45,417 bases of DNA from Vibrio hibernica (lineage in GTDB: Bacteria > Pseudomonadota > Gammaproteobacteria > Enterobacterales > Vibrionaceae): contig NZ_VHKO01000021.1 of NCBI RefSeq assembly GCF_015223435.1, positions 1-45,417 of the forward strand. Direction: 5' to 3'. Of the stretch, positions 18,065 through 26,979 are shown piece after piece. Position 1 is the stretch's first letter; each line of letters starts with the position of its first letter. The position numbers were made by a program, and so were the translations under genes. The notes below the pieces were generated by a model. The model was not told the DNA's origin, ran no database searches, and was given only the letters and a program-made list of their open reading frames with translations.

Positions 18065-20041
18065 ATGATCCAACGTCGACCATCAATGATCACCGCTATT
18101 TTACTCTGCTTTATTGTGGTCGCTTTTGCTAACTTACAAATTGCCAATCCCCTTTCCTTAAGCCAACAATGGCACCTTATTTTAGGCGCCGAAGCACAAG
18201 AATTTGCTGATTTCAATTTTGCCTATGCGCAACTGCCACGTCTAGTGATGGCGATTGTCGTTGGGGCAATGCTTGGCCTCGTCGGCAGTTTAATGCAACA
18301 ACTGACCCAAAACTCTCTCACTTCACCATTAACACTTGGCACCTCATCCGGCGCTTGGCTGGCATTAATTATCGTCAATGTGTTCTTTCCATCTCTTGCG
18401 GCCGATCATACTGCGCTAGCAGCAATGGTCGGAGCCTTGTTTGCGATGGGTTTAGTGATAACGATTGCTGGACCTAAAAACATCACAGGTTTGCCCCTGA
18501 TTTTATCCGGTATGGTCGTCAATATCCTCTTTGGCGCAATTGCGACCGCGATCATTTTACTCAACGATCAATACGCTAAAAATGTATTTATTTGGGGAGC
18601 GGGTGATTTAGCTCAAAATGGTTGGGATATGGTGCATTGGTTATTACCGCGTATTTCTGTGGCAGTGTTGCTACTTATTTTTGCACCAAGAATTTTAACC
18701 TTAATGCGCTTAGGTCACCAAGGTGCAGCGGCTCGCGGCTTAAATGTGATCCCATTTTTTATTGTGTTGATAGGCTTAGGTTTGTGGGTAGTGTCGGCAT
18801 CGATCACGGCGGTTGGTGTGATCAGTTTTATTGGCTTGTTATCACCGAACATCGCCCGAGCTTTAGGTGCTAGAACCGCCAAATCCGAACTATATACTAG
18901 TATGATTATTGGCAGTATGGCATTAATGCTGACCGATATTTTGGCGCTATTACTCAGTCAATTAACCTTAGAAATGATCCCAAGCGGCACGACCGCAGCC
19001 GCGATTGGTGCGCCAGCATTAGTGTGGTTTAGCCGCCGAGCATTAAAAGCACAAGATCAGATATCCATCAAATTACCGCCAAGTAAAGCGCAGCTATCCT
19101 GTTGGGCAATTCCATTATTAATCACGTTTACCGCAGTGATGTTGTTAGTTTCCGCTACCATTGCTATGAGTGATAACGGCTTACACTTTGCTATTCCAGA
19201 CAGCTTCAGTTGGGCGCTTCGCTGGCCTCGTTTTGTAACTGCCCTCGCCGCAGGTGTTGCTCTGGCAGCAGCCGGAACAGTATTACAGCGTCTTATTTAT
19301 AATCCGCTTGCTAGCCCAGATATTCTAGGTATTTCAGCTGGTGCGACGTTTGCTTTAATGGCAGGCACTGTATTTTTTGGCGCCAACATTTTTGCATCAG
19401 GATCGTTGATTGCATTTGGCGGCAGTACCGCGGTACTGATTTTGTTGCTGTTACTCGGTCGCAAAAATCAATTCGCGCCATCCAGCATGGTGTTAATTGG
19501 CATTGCCATCACCGCGCTAATTGATTCTTTAGTGCAGTTTGCTTTAGCCAAAGGCACGCAAGACAGCTACACCATTATTGGTTGGTTAGCAGGTTCAACT
19601 TATCGAGTCACTAGCACTGGCGCGGTAACTTTATCGATTAGCGTATTAGCCATTTTTATTGGGCTTGTGTGCGTTTCTCGTTGGTTAACGCTCATCTCCG
19701 CTGGACGACAATTTGCCGCCGCCCGAGGCTTAAATGTACAAGCCACCAGCGTTATTTTATTGTGCAGTGTGGCTTTGTTGTGTGCCTTAGTGACCACAAC
19801 AATGGGGCCTGTTGCTTTTGTAGGATTACTGGCTCCACATATGGCAGTGATGCTAGGCGCCAAACAAGCACGCTCGCAATTGATCGTAGCAGGACTTTCC
19901 GGCGGGTTATTAATGCTAATGTCGGATTGGATTGGGCAGACTATTTTATTCCCAATGCAAATTGCCGCCGGAACCGTGGTATCAATTGTCGGCGGCAGTT
20001 ACTTCTTAGTGTTATTGATTCGAGGACAAAAAAGAGGCTAA
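18065..20041 (+). CDS. fhuB: FhuB, double-length ferric hydroxamate permease
   Basis: FhuB is the inner-membrane channel of the Fhu importer. At 658 residues it is the fused, internally duplicated form. Each half (about 1-330 and 335-658) is a FecCD/BtuC-type permease of roughly ten helices. Each half carries the coupling-helix region (GHQGAAARGLNV and GRQFAAARGLNVQ) and a following ITAVGVISFIGLLSPNIAR or TTMGPVAFVGLLAPHMAV block. The same fusion is known in E. coli FhuB. It is separated from fhuD by a strong hairpin. Confidence 0.94.
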   Translation: MIQRRPSMITAILLCFIVVAFANLQIANPLSLSQQWHLILGAEAQEFADFNFAYAQLPRLVMAIVVGAMLGLVGSLMQQLTQNSLTSPLTLGTSSGAWLALIIVNVFFPSLAADHTALAAMVGALFAMGLVITIAGPKNITGLPLILSGMVVNILFGAIATAIILLNDQYAKNVFIWGAGDLAQNGWDMVHWLLPRISVAVLLLIFAPRILTLMRLGHQGAAARGLNVIPFFIVLIGLGLWVVSASITAVGVISFIGLLSPNIARALGARTAKSELYTSMIIGSMALMLTDILALLLSQLTLEMIPSGTTAAAIGAPALVWFSRRALKAQDQISIKLPPSKAQLSCWAIPLLITFTAVMLLVSATIAMSDNGLHFAIPDSFSWALRWPRFVTALAAGVALAAAGTVLQRLIYNPLASPDILGISAGATFALMAGTVFFGANIFASGSLIAFGGSTAVLILLLLLGRKNQFAPSSMVLIGIAITALIDSLVQFALAKGTQDSYTIIGWLAGSTYRVTSTGAVTLSISVLAIFIGLVCVSRWLTLISAGRQFAAARGLNVQATSVILLCSVALLCALVTTTMGPVAFVGLLAPHMAVMLGAKQARSQLIVAGLSGGLLMLMSDWIGQTILFPMQIAAGTVVSIVGGSYFLVLLIRGQKRG

Positions 20042-20073
20042 TTCATCTAATTTAAAACAGCAGCCTATTTTTT
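20028..20073. terminator. Possible bidirectional terminator between fhuB and the PheC-like gene
   Basis: AAAAAAGAGGCT pairs imperfectly with AGCCTATTTTTT around a loop of about 22 bases, overlapping the last codons of fhuB. The GC core is only four pairs, so the call is weak. The convergent gene arrangement makes a terminator here expected. Confidence 0.35.
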
Positions 20074-20083
20074 GAAGATAGAT

Positions 20084-20869
20084 CTATTGGCTAATACTCC
20101 AATGCGTCACTAAGGTTTCTTTATCTGAGCCTTCTAACCAAGTATTCACTTTTTCAAGTAAGCGGTTATTTTCTTTTTTCATCATATAGACTTTGACACT
20201 TTTAGTGCCTTCTAATATCGATGGAGAGGAAACACAAAACACACCTTTTTCATGTAACTGATAATAGTTACCTTCAATTAAATCGGTGATCATAACATCT
20301 GCCGTGTTATCACGAATTCCCTGTAGGTTAGCTACGTTATCTTTTGTTCTAATGATTTTGGCATTCGTAATATGTTGGTCAACGTAGGTTTGATTGGTGC
20401 CACCAGGGTTTACAATCACGCTTACACTAGGTTGATTAATATCTTGCAAGCTTGTTAATGATTTATCATTGGTGCAATTACTTAGAATGATTTTTCCATT
20501 TTGTGCAACCGAATCAGATAAAGAAAACTGCTCTGCCCGCTTTGCTGTTTTCGTCACGCCACCCGCGGCTATATCAAATTTATCTGCGGCAAGATCTTGC
20601 GAAAGTGTTGTCCACGTCGTTTCCACAAAGCGTACTTTCAGGTTCAATGAATGCGCAAGACGCGTCGTCATGTCCACATCAAACCCTTCCAAGTCACCTG
20701 ATTTATTGTGGTATGAAAGGGGTGAATAATCGCCCGTTAAACCAACTTTAAGTTCTCCACTTTGTGTTATTTCATCCCAAGAGCGAGCTTGTGCGCCTTG
20801 TGACATCAATACAGCACAAGCCATAAGAGCTAAAGGTTGCATCACTTTTCTTTTTTTATTTAATCTCAT
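20084..20869 (-). CDS. PheC-like periplasmic protein (cyclohexadienyl dehydratase or amino-acid-type binding protein)
   Basis: The 261-residue protein has a signal peptide ending QGAQA and one class-II solute-binding fold. Motifs match the periplasmic PheC branch: LKVGLTGDYSPLSY near the start, LEGFDVDMTTRLA, the long segment with FDIAAGG, SVIVNPGGTNQ, and DVMITDLIEGNYYQ. The glutamate in that last segment could be the family's catalytic residue. PheC makes phenylpyruvate or phenylalanine from prephenate or arogenate in the periplasm. The same fold also serves plain amino-acid binding. No permease genes are adjacent, which favours an enzyme or an orphan binding protein. Confidence 0.7.
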   Translation of the reverse strand: MRLNKKRKVMQPLALMACAVLMSQGAQARSWDEITQSGELKVGLTGDYSPLSYHNKSGDLEGFDVDMTTRLAHSLNLKVRFVETTWTTLSQDLAADKFDIAAGGVTKTAKRAEQFSLSDSVAQNGKIILSNCTNDKSLTSLQDINQPSVSVIVNPGGTNQTYVDQHITNAKIIRTKDNVANLQGIRDNTADVMITDLIEGNYYQLHEKGVFCVSSPSILEGTKSVKVYMMKKENNRLLEKVNTWLEGSDKETLVTHWSISQ

Positions 20870-20968
20870 CCGTATTTACATCCATTGTTTAATCGGTTTC
20901 ATTATGATCATCACGAAGTCATTCGCTATGATTGTTTATTTTCACTCCACTAAACTATACCAATATTA

Positions 20969-22378
20969 CTAAAAAATCACCTGTGCCCAACGCGCTAATC
21001 CTGCCGTTACTGAACCAAAATAGTTACCACTGACAATGGGAATATTGGGCAATTGTGCTTCTAATGCTTGGCGCAAGAATGGAGAACGAGCACTTCCGCC
21101 TGTCATAAAGATCGCATCCGGTTGCTTATTCGTTGGAGACAAGCTCGCTTGTGCCATGACTTCGGTTACTAACTCCATCATTTTTAAGGTTGGACTTTGC
21201 ACCGCTTCAACCATGTCATGGTGATTAATATCCAACTCTAATACTTCTTTAGCGACTGGAATCAGCAATCCATGTTTATCACTATCAGATAAACCGATTT
21301 TAGCTTCTTCCGCTTTACGCACGATTTGATAGCCCAAAGTATGTTGATACACCGCCAATAGACGCGCCAGCTTATCAGGATATTGAGCTTCTTTTTTCAA
21401 TAGGGTCAACGCTTTGAAATTACTGGATTGGTAGAAATCTTTTTGTGCGACAACGTTGTTAATGGCAATCGGATTCCAAAATTGGGTGATCGGCATTTCA
21501 ATACCACTATTTTTTGAAGAACTTAGCGTCTGTGAGCCCTTTATTTTAGAAGCCTTTATTTTAGAACCTAAGCCAAACAGTGGCATGATTTGTTTAAAAG
21601 CTAAGTGAATATCCAGATCGTTACCGCCGACACGTTGGCCACTGTGCCCTAACAAACTTGAGGTTCGATCCGCCATTGATACAAAACTTGGCCCCATCTC
21701 AATCAATGAGCAATCGGTCGTACCGCCGCCAATATCGACCACTAATACCGTTTTATTTTCGCTAAGGGTGCTTTCATATTCCAAGCCTGCCGCCACTGGC
21801 TCAAATTGAAATTCAACATCTTTAAAGCCCGCACGACTCGCCGCATTGCGTAAAATACCTTCGGCTTGGCGATTCGCCTCTTCCCCACCACGGCCATGAA
21901 AGTTGATCGGGCGACCAATCACTGCTTGTTCAATATCTTTTTGAGTGGTGTTTTCAGCTTTAGATTTGATATTTTTCATCATGGCGCAAACCAAATCTTC
22001 AAAAAAACTCAGTTGCATTGGTTGTAAGCCATTCGCGCCTAAAAATGATTTAGGCGATTTGACGTAATACACTTCTTGGGGATCATCAAGGTAAGTATCA
22101 AGCGCTTGTTGGCCAAATTGCATATCGCCAAGTTGCAGTTGAATATCTTCTTCGCGGTTGAGGTTTATCGCTCGGCGTAATGCTTGTTCGCCTTGCGTAC
22201 CTTTTGGCTGAACTTGCATGAAACGATATAAATATTCGGTGACAGACTCACGAGTTGGAGCGCACAGCGTTGAGGGGATATAACAATTATCTGCTTCTAA
22301 AGGCAATAATATTGGAGAGTTGCCATCCATCATAGCAACGGAACAATTTGCTGTTCCATAATCAAAACCAATAAACAT
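20969..22378 (-). CDS. yegD: YegD-type Hsp70-family (actin-fold ATPase) protein
   Basis: The 469-residue protein matches YegD from its first residues (MFIGFDYGTANCSVAMMDGN). It retains the phosphate-binding loops FDYGTANCS and VVDIGGGTTDCSL, the block VIGRPINFHG, and the adenosine motif FMTGGSARSPFL. It has no substrate-binding domain or C-terminal lid, so it is an Hsp70-related ATPase rather than a classical chaperone; its cellular role is not settled. GAGG lies eight bases before the ATG. A five-residue duplication (SKIKA-SKIKG) sits in a variable loop. The gene is 46 bases after fhuF and may be co-transcribed with it. Confidence 0.9.
   Translation of the reverse strand: MFIGFDYGTANCSVAMMDGNSPILLPLEADNCYIPSTLCAPTRESVTEYLYRFMQVQPKGTQGEQALRRAINLNREEDIQLQLGDMQFGQQALDTYLDDPQEVYYVKSPKSFLGANGLQPMQLSFFEDLVCAMMKNIKSKAENTTQKDIEQAVIGRPINFHGRGGEEANRQAEGILRNAASRAGFKDVEFQFEPVAAGLEYESTLSENKTVLVVDIGGGTTDCSLIEMGPSFVSMADRTSSLLGHSGQRVGGNDLDIHLAFKQIMPLFGLGSKIKASKIKGSQTLSSSKNSGIEMPITQFWNPIAINNVVAQKDFYQSSNFKALTLLKKEAQYPDKLARLLAVYQHTLGYQIVRKAEEAKIGLSDSDKHGLLIPVAKEVLELDINHHDMVEAVQSPTLKMMELVTEVMAQASLSPTNKQPDAIFMTGGSARSPFLRQALEAQLPNIPIVSGNYFGSVTAGLARWAQVIF
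21538..21567 (-). repeat. Tandem 15-base duplication inside yegD
   Basis: CCTTTATTTTAGAAG (21538-21552) is followed directly by CCTTTATTTTAGAAC, identical at 14 of 15 positions. It is in frame and adds five residues to a loop that is shorter in the E. coli protein as I recall it. It looks like recent replication slippage. Confidence 0.8.
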
Positions 22379-22423
22379 CTAAAGCCTCGCTCACCAAATC
22401 TAAAAAAGGCTGGCGATAGTACC

Positions 22424-23161
22424 TTATTTTTCTTTACGAGGGCAATTATCACATAAGTCACGGCCGTCACATCGATACACCATGCAGCAGGTGGTGCGAA
22501 CAAAACGCCATTGATTGGTGGTAAGTTCAAAGGTCAATGATTGCAATGCTTTTAAAGGAAGATCAAAGGCTTGCAGCCATAACTGAGCTTGTTCGGGGAT
22601 ATATTGTTGCGGTAAATCTTTATGCAGATCTTGCAAGCGTAATAAAGCCACTACCAGTGCATCCGCCAATAAGTGATTGGTAAAGCCTGGGCGGATTCGA
22701 ATATGTTGGTCTAACTGTTCACGGTAATGCTCAAATAAAGGTTTGAGTTCTGCCGCAGCAACCTCAATCAATTGCTCTGGCGTACCATCATGCATAGCCA
22801 CATCTTGAAGCGTAAACCCTGCGACAAAATTAGCCTCACCTTTCCAATGCTGAGTCATTCCCGATAATGAGGGAAGAGCATTAAGGCTGTAAATACTAAT
22901 AAAACTAATATAAACCGGCTGCCAAACGAGCAAGGTCCATGTGCGATTTAACCAATACGCATGCCCAGCTTCTGGATGTGCGACTTGTAATTTGGCATAA
23001 ATTTCTTGCAATAAATCCTGATTATTTTTATTCGCAAACAGCTTATCTTCAAAGCCCATATTAGCATTAAAATGCGCATCCGGATCCAGCAGCTCACCTC
23101 TTAGATAAGGTGTCACATGGTCAGCAAAATGAAATAATTGTTGGTAACGAGGATCGCTCAC
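22424..23161 (-). CDS. fhuF: FhuF-type ferric-siderophore reductase
   Basis: FhuF-like proteins reduce ferric iron in imported siderophores in the cytoplasm, so the ligand lets go of the metal. The 245-residue protein ends with the family's 2Fe-2S signature, Cys225-Cys226-x10-Cys237-x2-Cys240. An all-helical N-terminal domain precedes it, with no membrane segment or signal. The start codon is GTG with GAGA upstream. A Fur-like site lies 32 bases before it, and a TonB-dependent receptor gene is next upstream on the same strand. Context supports a role in releasing iron taken up by the Fhu system. Confidence 0.88.
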   Translation of the reverse strand: MSDPRYQQLFHFADHVTPYLRGELLDPDAHFNANMGFEDKLFANKNNQDLLQEIYAKLQVAHPEAGHAYWLNRTWTLLVWQPVYISFISIYSLNALPSLSGMTQHWKGEANFVAGFTLQDVAMHDGTPEQLIEVAAAELKPLFEHYREQLDQHIRIRPGFTNHLLADALVVALLRLQDLHKDLPQQYIPEQAQLWLQAFDLPLKALQSLTFELTTNQWRFVRTTCCMVYRCDGRDLCDNCPRKEK

Positions 23162-23192
23162 AAGATATCTCTACAAAAATCAAGAAAGGTAA

Positions 23193-23207
23193 TGATACTG
23201 ATTTGCA
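23193..23207. promoter_or_regulatory. Fur-box-like operator before fhuF
   Basis: TGATACTGATTTGCA matches the Fur 7-1-7 core at 11 of 14 positions and resembles classical GATAATGATACTGATTTGC-type Fur sites. It lies 32 bases before the fhuF start codon. The adjacent TTTACATGTAAA is a separate 12-base palindrome. Confidence 0.6.
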
Positions 23208-23232
23208 TTTACATGTAAAGCATTTTGAATTC

Positions 23233-23276
23233 GATATTTGCTCTATATAAAGCTTCATTGACACAGAGCAAATATC
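23233..23276. repeat. 12-bp inverted repeat after the second receptor gene
   Basis: GATATTTGCTCT (23233-23244) and AGAGCAAATATC (23265-23276) pair around a 20-base loop, 25 bases past the receptor stop on the minus strand. It has no T tract, so it may protect the receptor mRNA 3' end or partly terminate before fhuF. Confidence 0.6.
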
Positions 23277-23301
23277 TTATCCATACCCGTCTTACTTGAA
23301 G

Positions 23302-25464
23302 TTAGAAATTATAGTCAAACTTCAATTCAACGGTGCGCTCTTGACCGTACCAACAGTTGGTGGAGTCATAACAAGTAAAATTATCAGTATCGAAGATATT
23401 ATTGGCACTTACGCTGACTTGTGCGCCTTGTAAATTATCGCTTAGGTTAGATAAATCATAACCGGCAGACAAATCAACTAAGGTGTAATCAGGTACTTTA
23501 TCGGTATTGGCCGCATCCATTTCACGTTCACCAATGTAGCGAACACCGCCACTTAAACGAGTACCCGCCAGTAAACCGTTATATAAGTAATAATCGGTCC
23601 ATAAACTAGCAGCATGTTTCGGTACATAAATCGGTGCGTTACCTTCTAAACCTGTCGTATCTTTGGTGACTTCCATATCGGTATACGCATAACCAACATT
23701 AACATTCCAGTTTGCGGTTAACGCAAAGCGCCCTTCTAGTTCTACACCTTGAGAGCGAACTTCGCCTATCTGCATTTTATCTTGATAGGTTGGATCGTTT
23801 GGATCTGCAACCACCACATCACTTTTCACAATATGAAACACTGAAGCGGTTAATGAAGTTGCGTAATCTGCAGAAAGATACTTAACACCACCTTCCACTT
23901 GCTGACCAATCGATGGGTCAAACACTTTCCCGCTTGCATCCGCGCCAGCAACAGGTTCAAAGCTGGTTGCGTAATTGATATATGGCGACCAACCACTATC
24001 AAATTCATACAAAGCGCCTACCCGATAAGAGAAATTATTTTGATCAATATCGGTCTTGGTCCCCGCATAATCACTGGTTGATTGATAATTATCAAACCGA
24101 CCACTCGCGATCAAGACCACCTTATTAATCCGCATTTGATCTTGTAAATACAAACCTAATTGTTCTACTTTAATATCATCGATATAAACATCAGCTTCCG
24201 TCACTTTAGAGCGATCAATCTGATTATTATTCGGGGAAAAGGCATTGAAACTTGGTGCGGTATAGCCACCGTCATAACCATAACTGGTGTAATTCGAGCT
24301 ACCTTTTAGATATTGATAATCCACACCTAGTAATACATTGTGATCCACTACGCCAGTAGCAAATTTACCCGACAATTGGTTATCAATAGTAAAACCTTTT
24401 GACTCTTCATCAGTGCTATAAATGTAACGGTCTAAGTTTCCAGTGGTTGGATCCCAACCAGATGCCGAGTGGTAAGTATTTTCTTGATAAAGATCGGCTT
24501 TCATAAAGCGTGCATTTTGTAAGAATGACCAATTATCACTAAAGGAATGATCAATCTTATAACCCGCCATCCAGAACTCACGCTCAAAATCACTCCAATT
24601 TTTATCCCCCATATAAGTGTCTTTATCAATGCTGCCATTCGGGTTATCAAATACCGAACCCGATGCTGGCATGGCAGAGTTCATCCCCATTGAAGGATCA
24701 TTTTGATAATAAAAATTGAAGTTAATTAGCGTATTGTCTGTAACATACCAATCAATCGATGGTGCAATCACATAACGTTCTTCCTCGGTATAATTAACCT
24801 GACCATCTTTTTTGCGCGCTTTTGCCACTAAACGATAATACACATCACTCGCACCAAACTGCCCAGTGGTATCAATAGTCGCTTGTGTCAAATTACCAGT
24901 GCCGGTCGACACAGAAACATCCGTATTACTTTGCTTTTGGGGAGCTTTCGCCATTAAGTTAACCATGCCACCTGGCGGCATAGATCCATATAACACTGAG
25001 CTTGGTCCTTTAAACACCTCAACTCGTTCTAAAGCAATAGGATCGATTTGTGGCTGTAAGTTCCAACCGACCAAATACTGCAACACCAAACCATCGTAGT
25101 ACATTTGGTTGTTATCAAAACCACGGATGTTGTAGTTGTCATACATGCTAACGCTGCCGCCTTTAAGCTCAGCATTCACACCTGGCGCATAACGCAACGC
25201 TTGTTGAACGGTCTCAGCGCCACGAATATCCATTTGATTAGAATCGATCACCGTAATGGCTTGCGGAGTTTCTTCTGGTTGTAGTGAGGTTTTCGTCGCA
25301 GTATTACGATACATTTGACCTAACACGGTAAGATTTTCTTGGTTTGTTTCCACAGTTGTATTGTTATTTTCTTCTGCCATTAAAGAAGAGGTAAATAAAA
25401 TACTGGCTATGGCAAAAGCAATGGGACTAACGCGGTAGAATGGTTGGGAGGTAGAGCTTGGCAT
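23302..25464 (-). CDS. TonB-dependent siderophore receptor (FhuA-like)
   Basis: This intact outer-membrane receptor has 720 residues from the ATG at 25464; an in-frame GTG at 25479 adds five. It has a signal peptide ending SSLMAEE and a TonB box-like NLTVLG. The plug domain has ERVEVFKGPSSVLYGSMPPGG, and the barrel ends KFDYNF. Near the C terminus, CYDSTNCWYGQERTVEL resembles the cysteine pair and YGxER block of ferrichrome/ferrioxamine receptors. A near-perfect Fur box precedes it. With the fhuCDB-linked receptor interrupted, it may be the main entry for hydroxamates. The exact siderophore is not readable from sequence. Confidence 0.92.
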   Translation of the reverse strand: MPSSTSQPFYRVSPIAFAIASILFTSSLMAEENNNTTVETNQENLTVLGQMYRNTATKTSLQPEETPQAITVIDSNQMDIRGAETVQQALRYAPGVNAELKGGSVSMYDNYNIRGFDNNQMYYDGLVLQYLVGWNLQPQIDPIALERVEVFKGPSSVLYGSMPPGGMVNLMAKAPQKQSNTDVSVSTGTGNLTQATIDTTGQFGASDVYYRLVAKARKKDGQVNYTEEERYVIAPSIDWYVTDNTLINFNFYYQNDPSMGMNSAMPASGSVFDNPNGSIDKDTYMGDKNWSDFEREFWMAGYKIDHSFSDNWSFLQNARFMKADLYQENTYHSASGWDPTTGNLDRYIYSTDEESKGFTIDNQLSGKFATGVVDHNVLLGVDYQYLKGSSNYTSYGYDGGYTAPSFNAFSPNNNQIDRSKVTEADVYIDDIKVEQLGLYLQDQMRINKVVLIASGRFDNYQSTSDYAGTKTDIDQNNFSYRVGALYEFDSGWSPYINYATSFEPVAGADASGKVFDPSIGQQVEGGVKYLSADYATSLTASVFHIVKSDVVVADPNDPTYQDKMQIGEVRSQGVELEGRFALTANWNVNVGYAYTDMEVTKDTTGLEGNAPIYVPKHAASLWTDYYLYNGLLAGTRLSGGVRYIGEREMDAANTDKVPDYTLVDLSAGYDLSNLSDNLQGAQVSVSANNIFDTDNFTCYDSTNCWYGQERTVELKFDYNF

Positions 25465-25491
25465 ATTCCTTTCCTGCACAATAAATACAAA

Positions 25492-25506
25492 TGATAATGG
25501 TTATCA
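25492..25506. promoter_or_regulatory. Fur box of the second receptor
   Basis: TGATAATGGTTATCA matches the 7-1-7 Fur core at 13 of 14 positions, and flanking bases extend it toward the 19-base consensus. It is 28 bases before the receptor ATG. This is one of the two best Fur matches in the window. Confidence 0.85.
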
Positions 25507-25704
25507 TTATATATTTTAATAAACAGAAAAGTTAACAATTTGGGGCATGTTTACAATTTTGGGGAACTTTTATTTATTAAGCCTATCCTGGTTAATAATC
25601 ACATCGCAACATAGGTCTTTGGTGGATTCAATATTGCCTATTTCATTGGAATACCGAACGAACGTGATCATTCATTACATAAACGACCACATTCTTATCA
25701 AAAA

Positions 25705-26787
25705 TTATAAGTGAGTGACAAATGTCCCCTCAGGAACGACAGGTAAATATTTTTTATAAAAATCACGATAAGCAGCTTTAGGGTCAAGATCACTGAAAAG
25801 ATCTGGGTACAACGCTTTCGCATAAAATTGCAGCATAGCACCATCTAAAATAGTTCGACATGCACCATGATAAGCAGCGTACATACGGTTATTTTTTACC
25901 GCTGATATTGTTGACCATCCTGTACGATTTTTAAATTTAGCTAAACGTTGCTTCGCTAAGTTTTCATCAATGCCTTGTCCCATCAACATAGAATCATTAC
26001 CTGAACCTGATTCATAACCGGTAATAACGATAACATCTGGATTAGATACGATGATTTGCTCTGGGTTTAATTTGCCCCACCACTCAACAAAAGGAGTTGA
26101 GATATTATCGCCTCCCGCCATCGTTGCCATTGCACCCCACATATTTTTACCAAAGGTATAACCAATTTCATTAACCCCAGACACACCATATTCTGTATAG
26201 ATTTTTGGTTTAGGTAAATTGGCCTTTTTTAAACGCTCAGTGATCATTTCTACATTCTGCTTATATTCATCCGCAATTTTTTTTGCTCGCGCTTGTTGCC
26301 CGGTGATCACACCAATTAACTCAGTACTCTTTATATGGTTTTCTAACGTTTGTGCATTGTAATCCACAACTAAAACAGGAATACCCGCTTCTTCAATACG
26401 AGTAATATCAGAGCCTAAACCTTTATACTGCCACTCAGCGAGCATCAATAAATCTGGACGGAGGCTGATTACTTTCTCGACTGAAAAAGTATTGGTATCA
26501 ACACGACCTATGGCCGGTATTTTGTCTAAAGATGGTCGGTGTTTTACATAGAGTTCCCAACTAGCTGAACGAGCTTGCCAAATATATTTCGACATACCCA
26601 CCACATTGTCGTATGCCTTTTCAGTTCCTATCGCCATATAATCTTCAGGATAGAATCCAACAACCACTCTTTGCGCGGGAGCATTGAATGTAACTTCTCG
26701 CCCAAGGATATCGGTTACTGTGGTGACCTGTGAAAAGACAAAAGAGCTAAAAAAAAGAGCCATAATGCTCAAGAGTTTTATGTGCAT
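25705..26787 (-). CDS. Iron-complex ABC transporter periplasmic binding protein
   Basis: The 360-residue protein has a signal peptide (MHIKLLSIMALFFSSFVFS). Its class-III binding fold has the opening ITDILGREVTFNAPAQRVVV-like block and the mid-region VISLRPDLLMLAEW. A long inter-lobe helix around 155-185 follows, and a late PDVIVITGYESG. It is divergent from a permease-ATPase pair across a 192-base region with a Fur-like site, so the three probably form one importer. Family and regulation point to a ferric siderophore or haem-like iron complex. The specific substrate is unknown. Confidence 0.87.
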   Translation of the reverse strand: MHIKLLSIMALFFSSFVFSQVTTVTDILGREVTFNAPAQRVVVGFYPEDYMAIGTEKAYDNVVGMSKYIWQARSASWELYVKHRPSLDKIPAIGRVDTNTFSVEKVISLRPDLLMLAEWQYKGLGSDITRIEEAGIPVLVVDYNAQTLENHIKSTELIGVITGQQARAKKIADEYKQNVEMITERLKKANLPKPKIYTEYGVSGVNEIGYTFGKNMWGAMATMAGGDNISTPFVEWWGKLNPEQIIVSNPDVIVITGYESGSGNDSMLMGQGIDENLAKQRLAKFKNRTGWSTISAVKNNRMYAAYHGACRTILDGAMLQFYAKALYPDLFSDLDPKAAYRDFYKKYLPVVPEGTFVTHL

Positions 26788-26865
26788 GTAACCAAGCCTT
26801 TTATAAATGAGAAGGAATAAAAAAGTAGCCCACGATTCTAGCTGTATAACAAATAAACATGCAAA

Positions 26866-26880
26866 TAGTATTTATTATCA
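26866..26880. promoter_or_regulatory. Fur-box-like site in the divergent importer promoter region
   Basis: TAGTATTTATTATCA has a perfect right half (ATTATCA) and 11 of 14 matches overall. It lies between the divergent binding-protein and permease genes and could control both. A consensus -35 TTGACA follows at 26898-26903 on the plus strand, with only a poor -10 (GATTAA) 17 bases later. Confidence 0.55.
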
Positions 26881-26979
26881 ATTGCATTTATAGGGTTTTG
26901 ACATAAAATACATTGCCGTTGATTAACCCATCAATATATCCATTCACAGTATTAAAAATCAAGTAATTAGGTCATTGTA

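Noticed and set aside
25640..25704. Terminator after the iron-complex binding-protein gene
   Set aside because: Only a six-pair stem with a G-U pair and a long loop is present, with no T tract; too weak to call.
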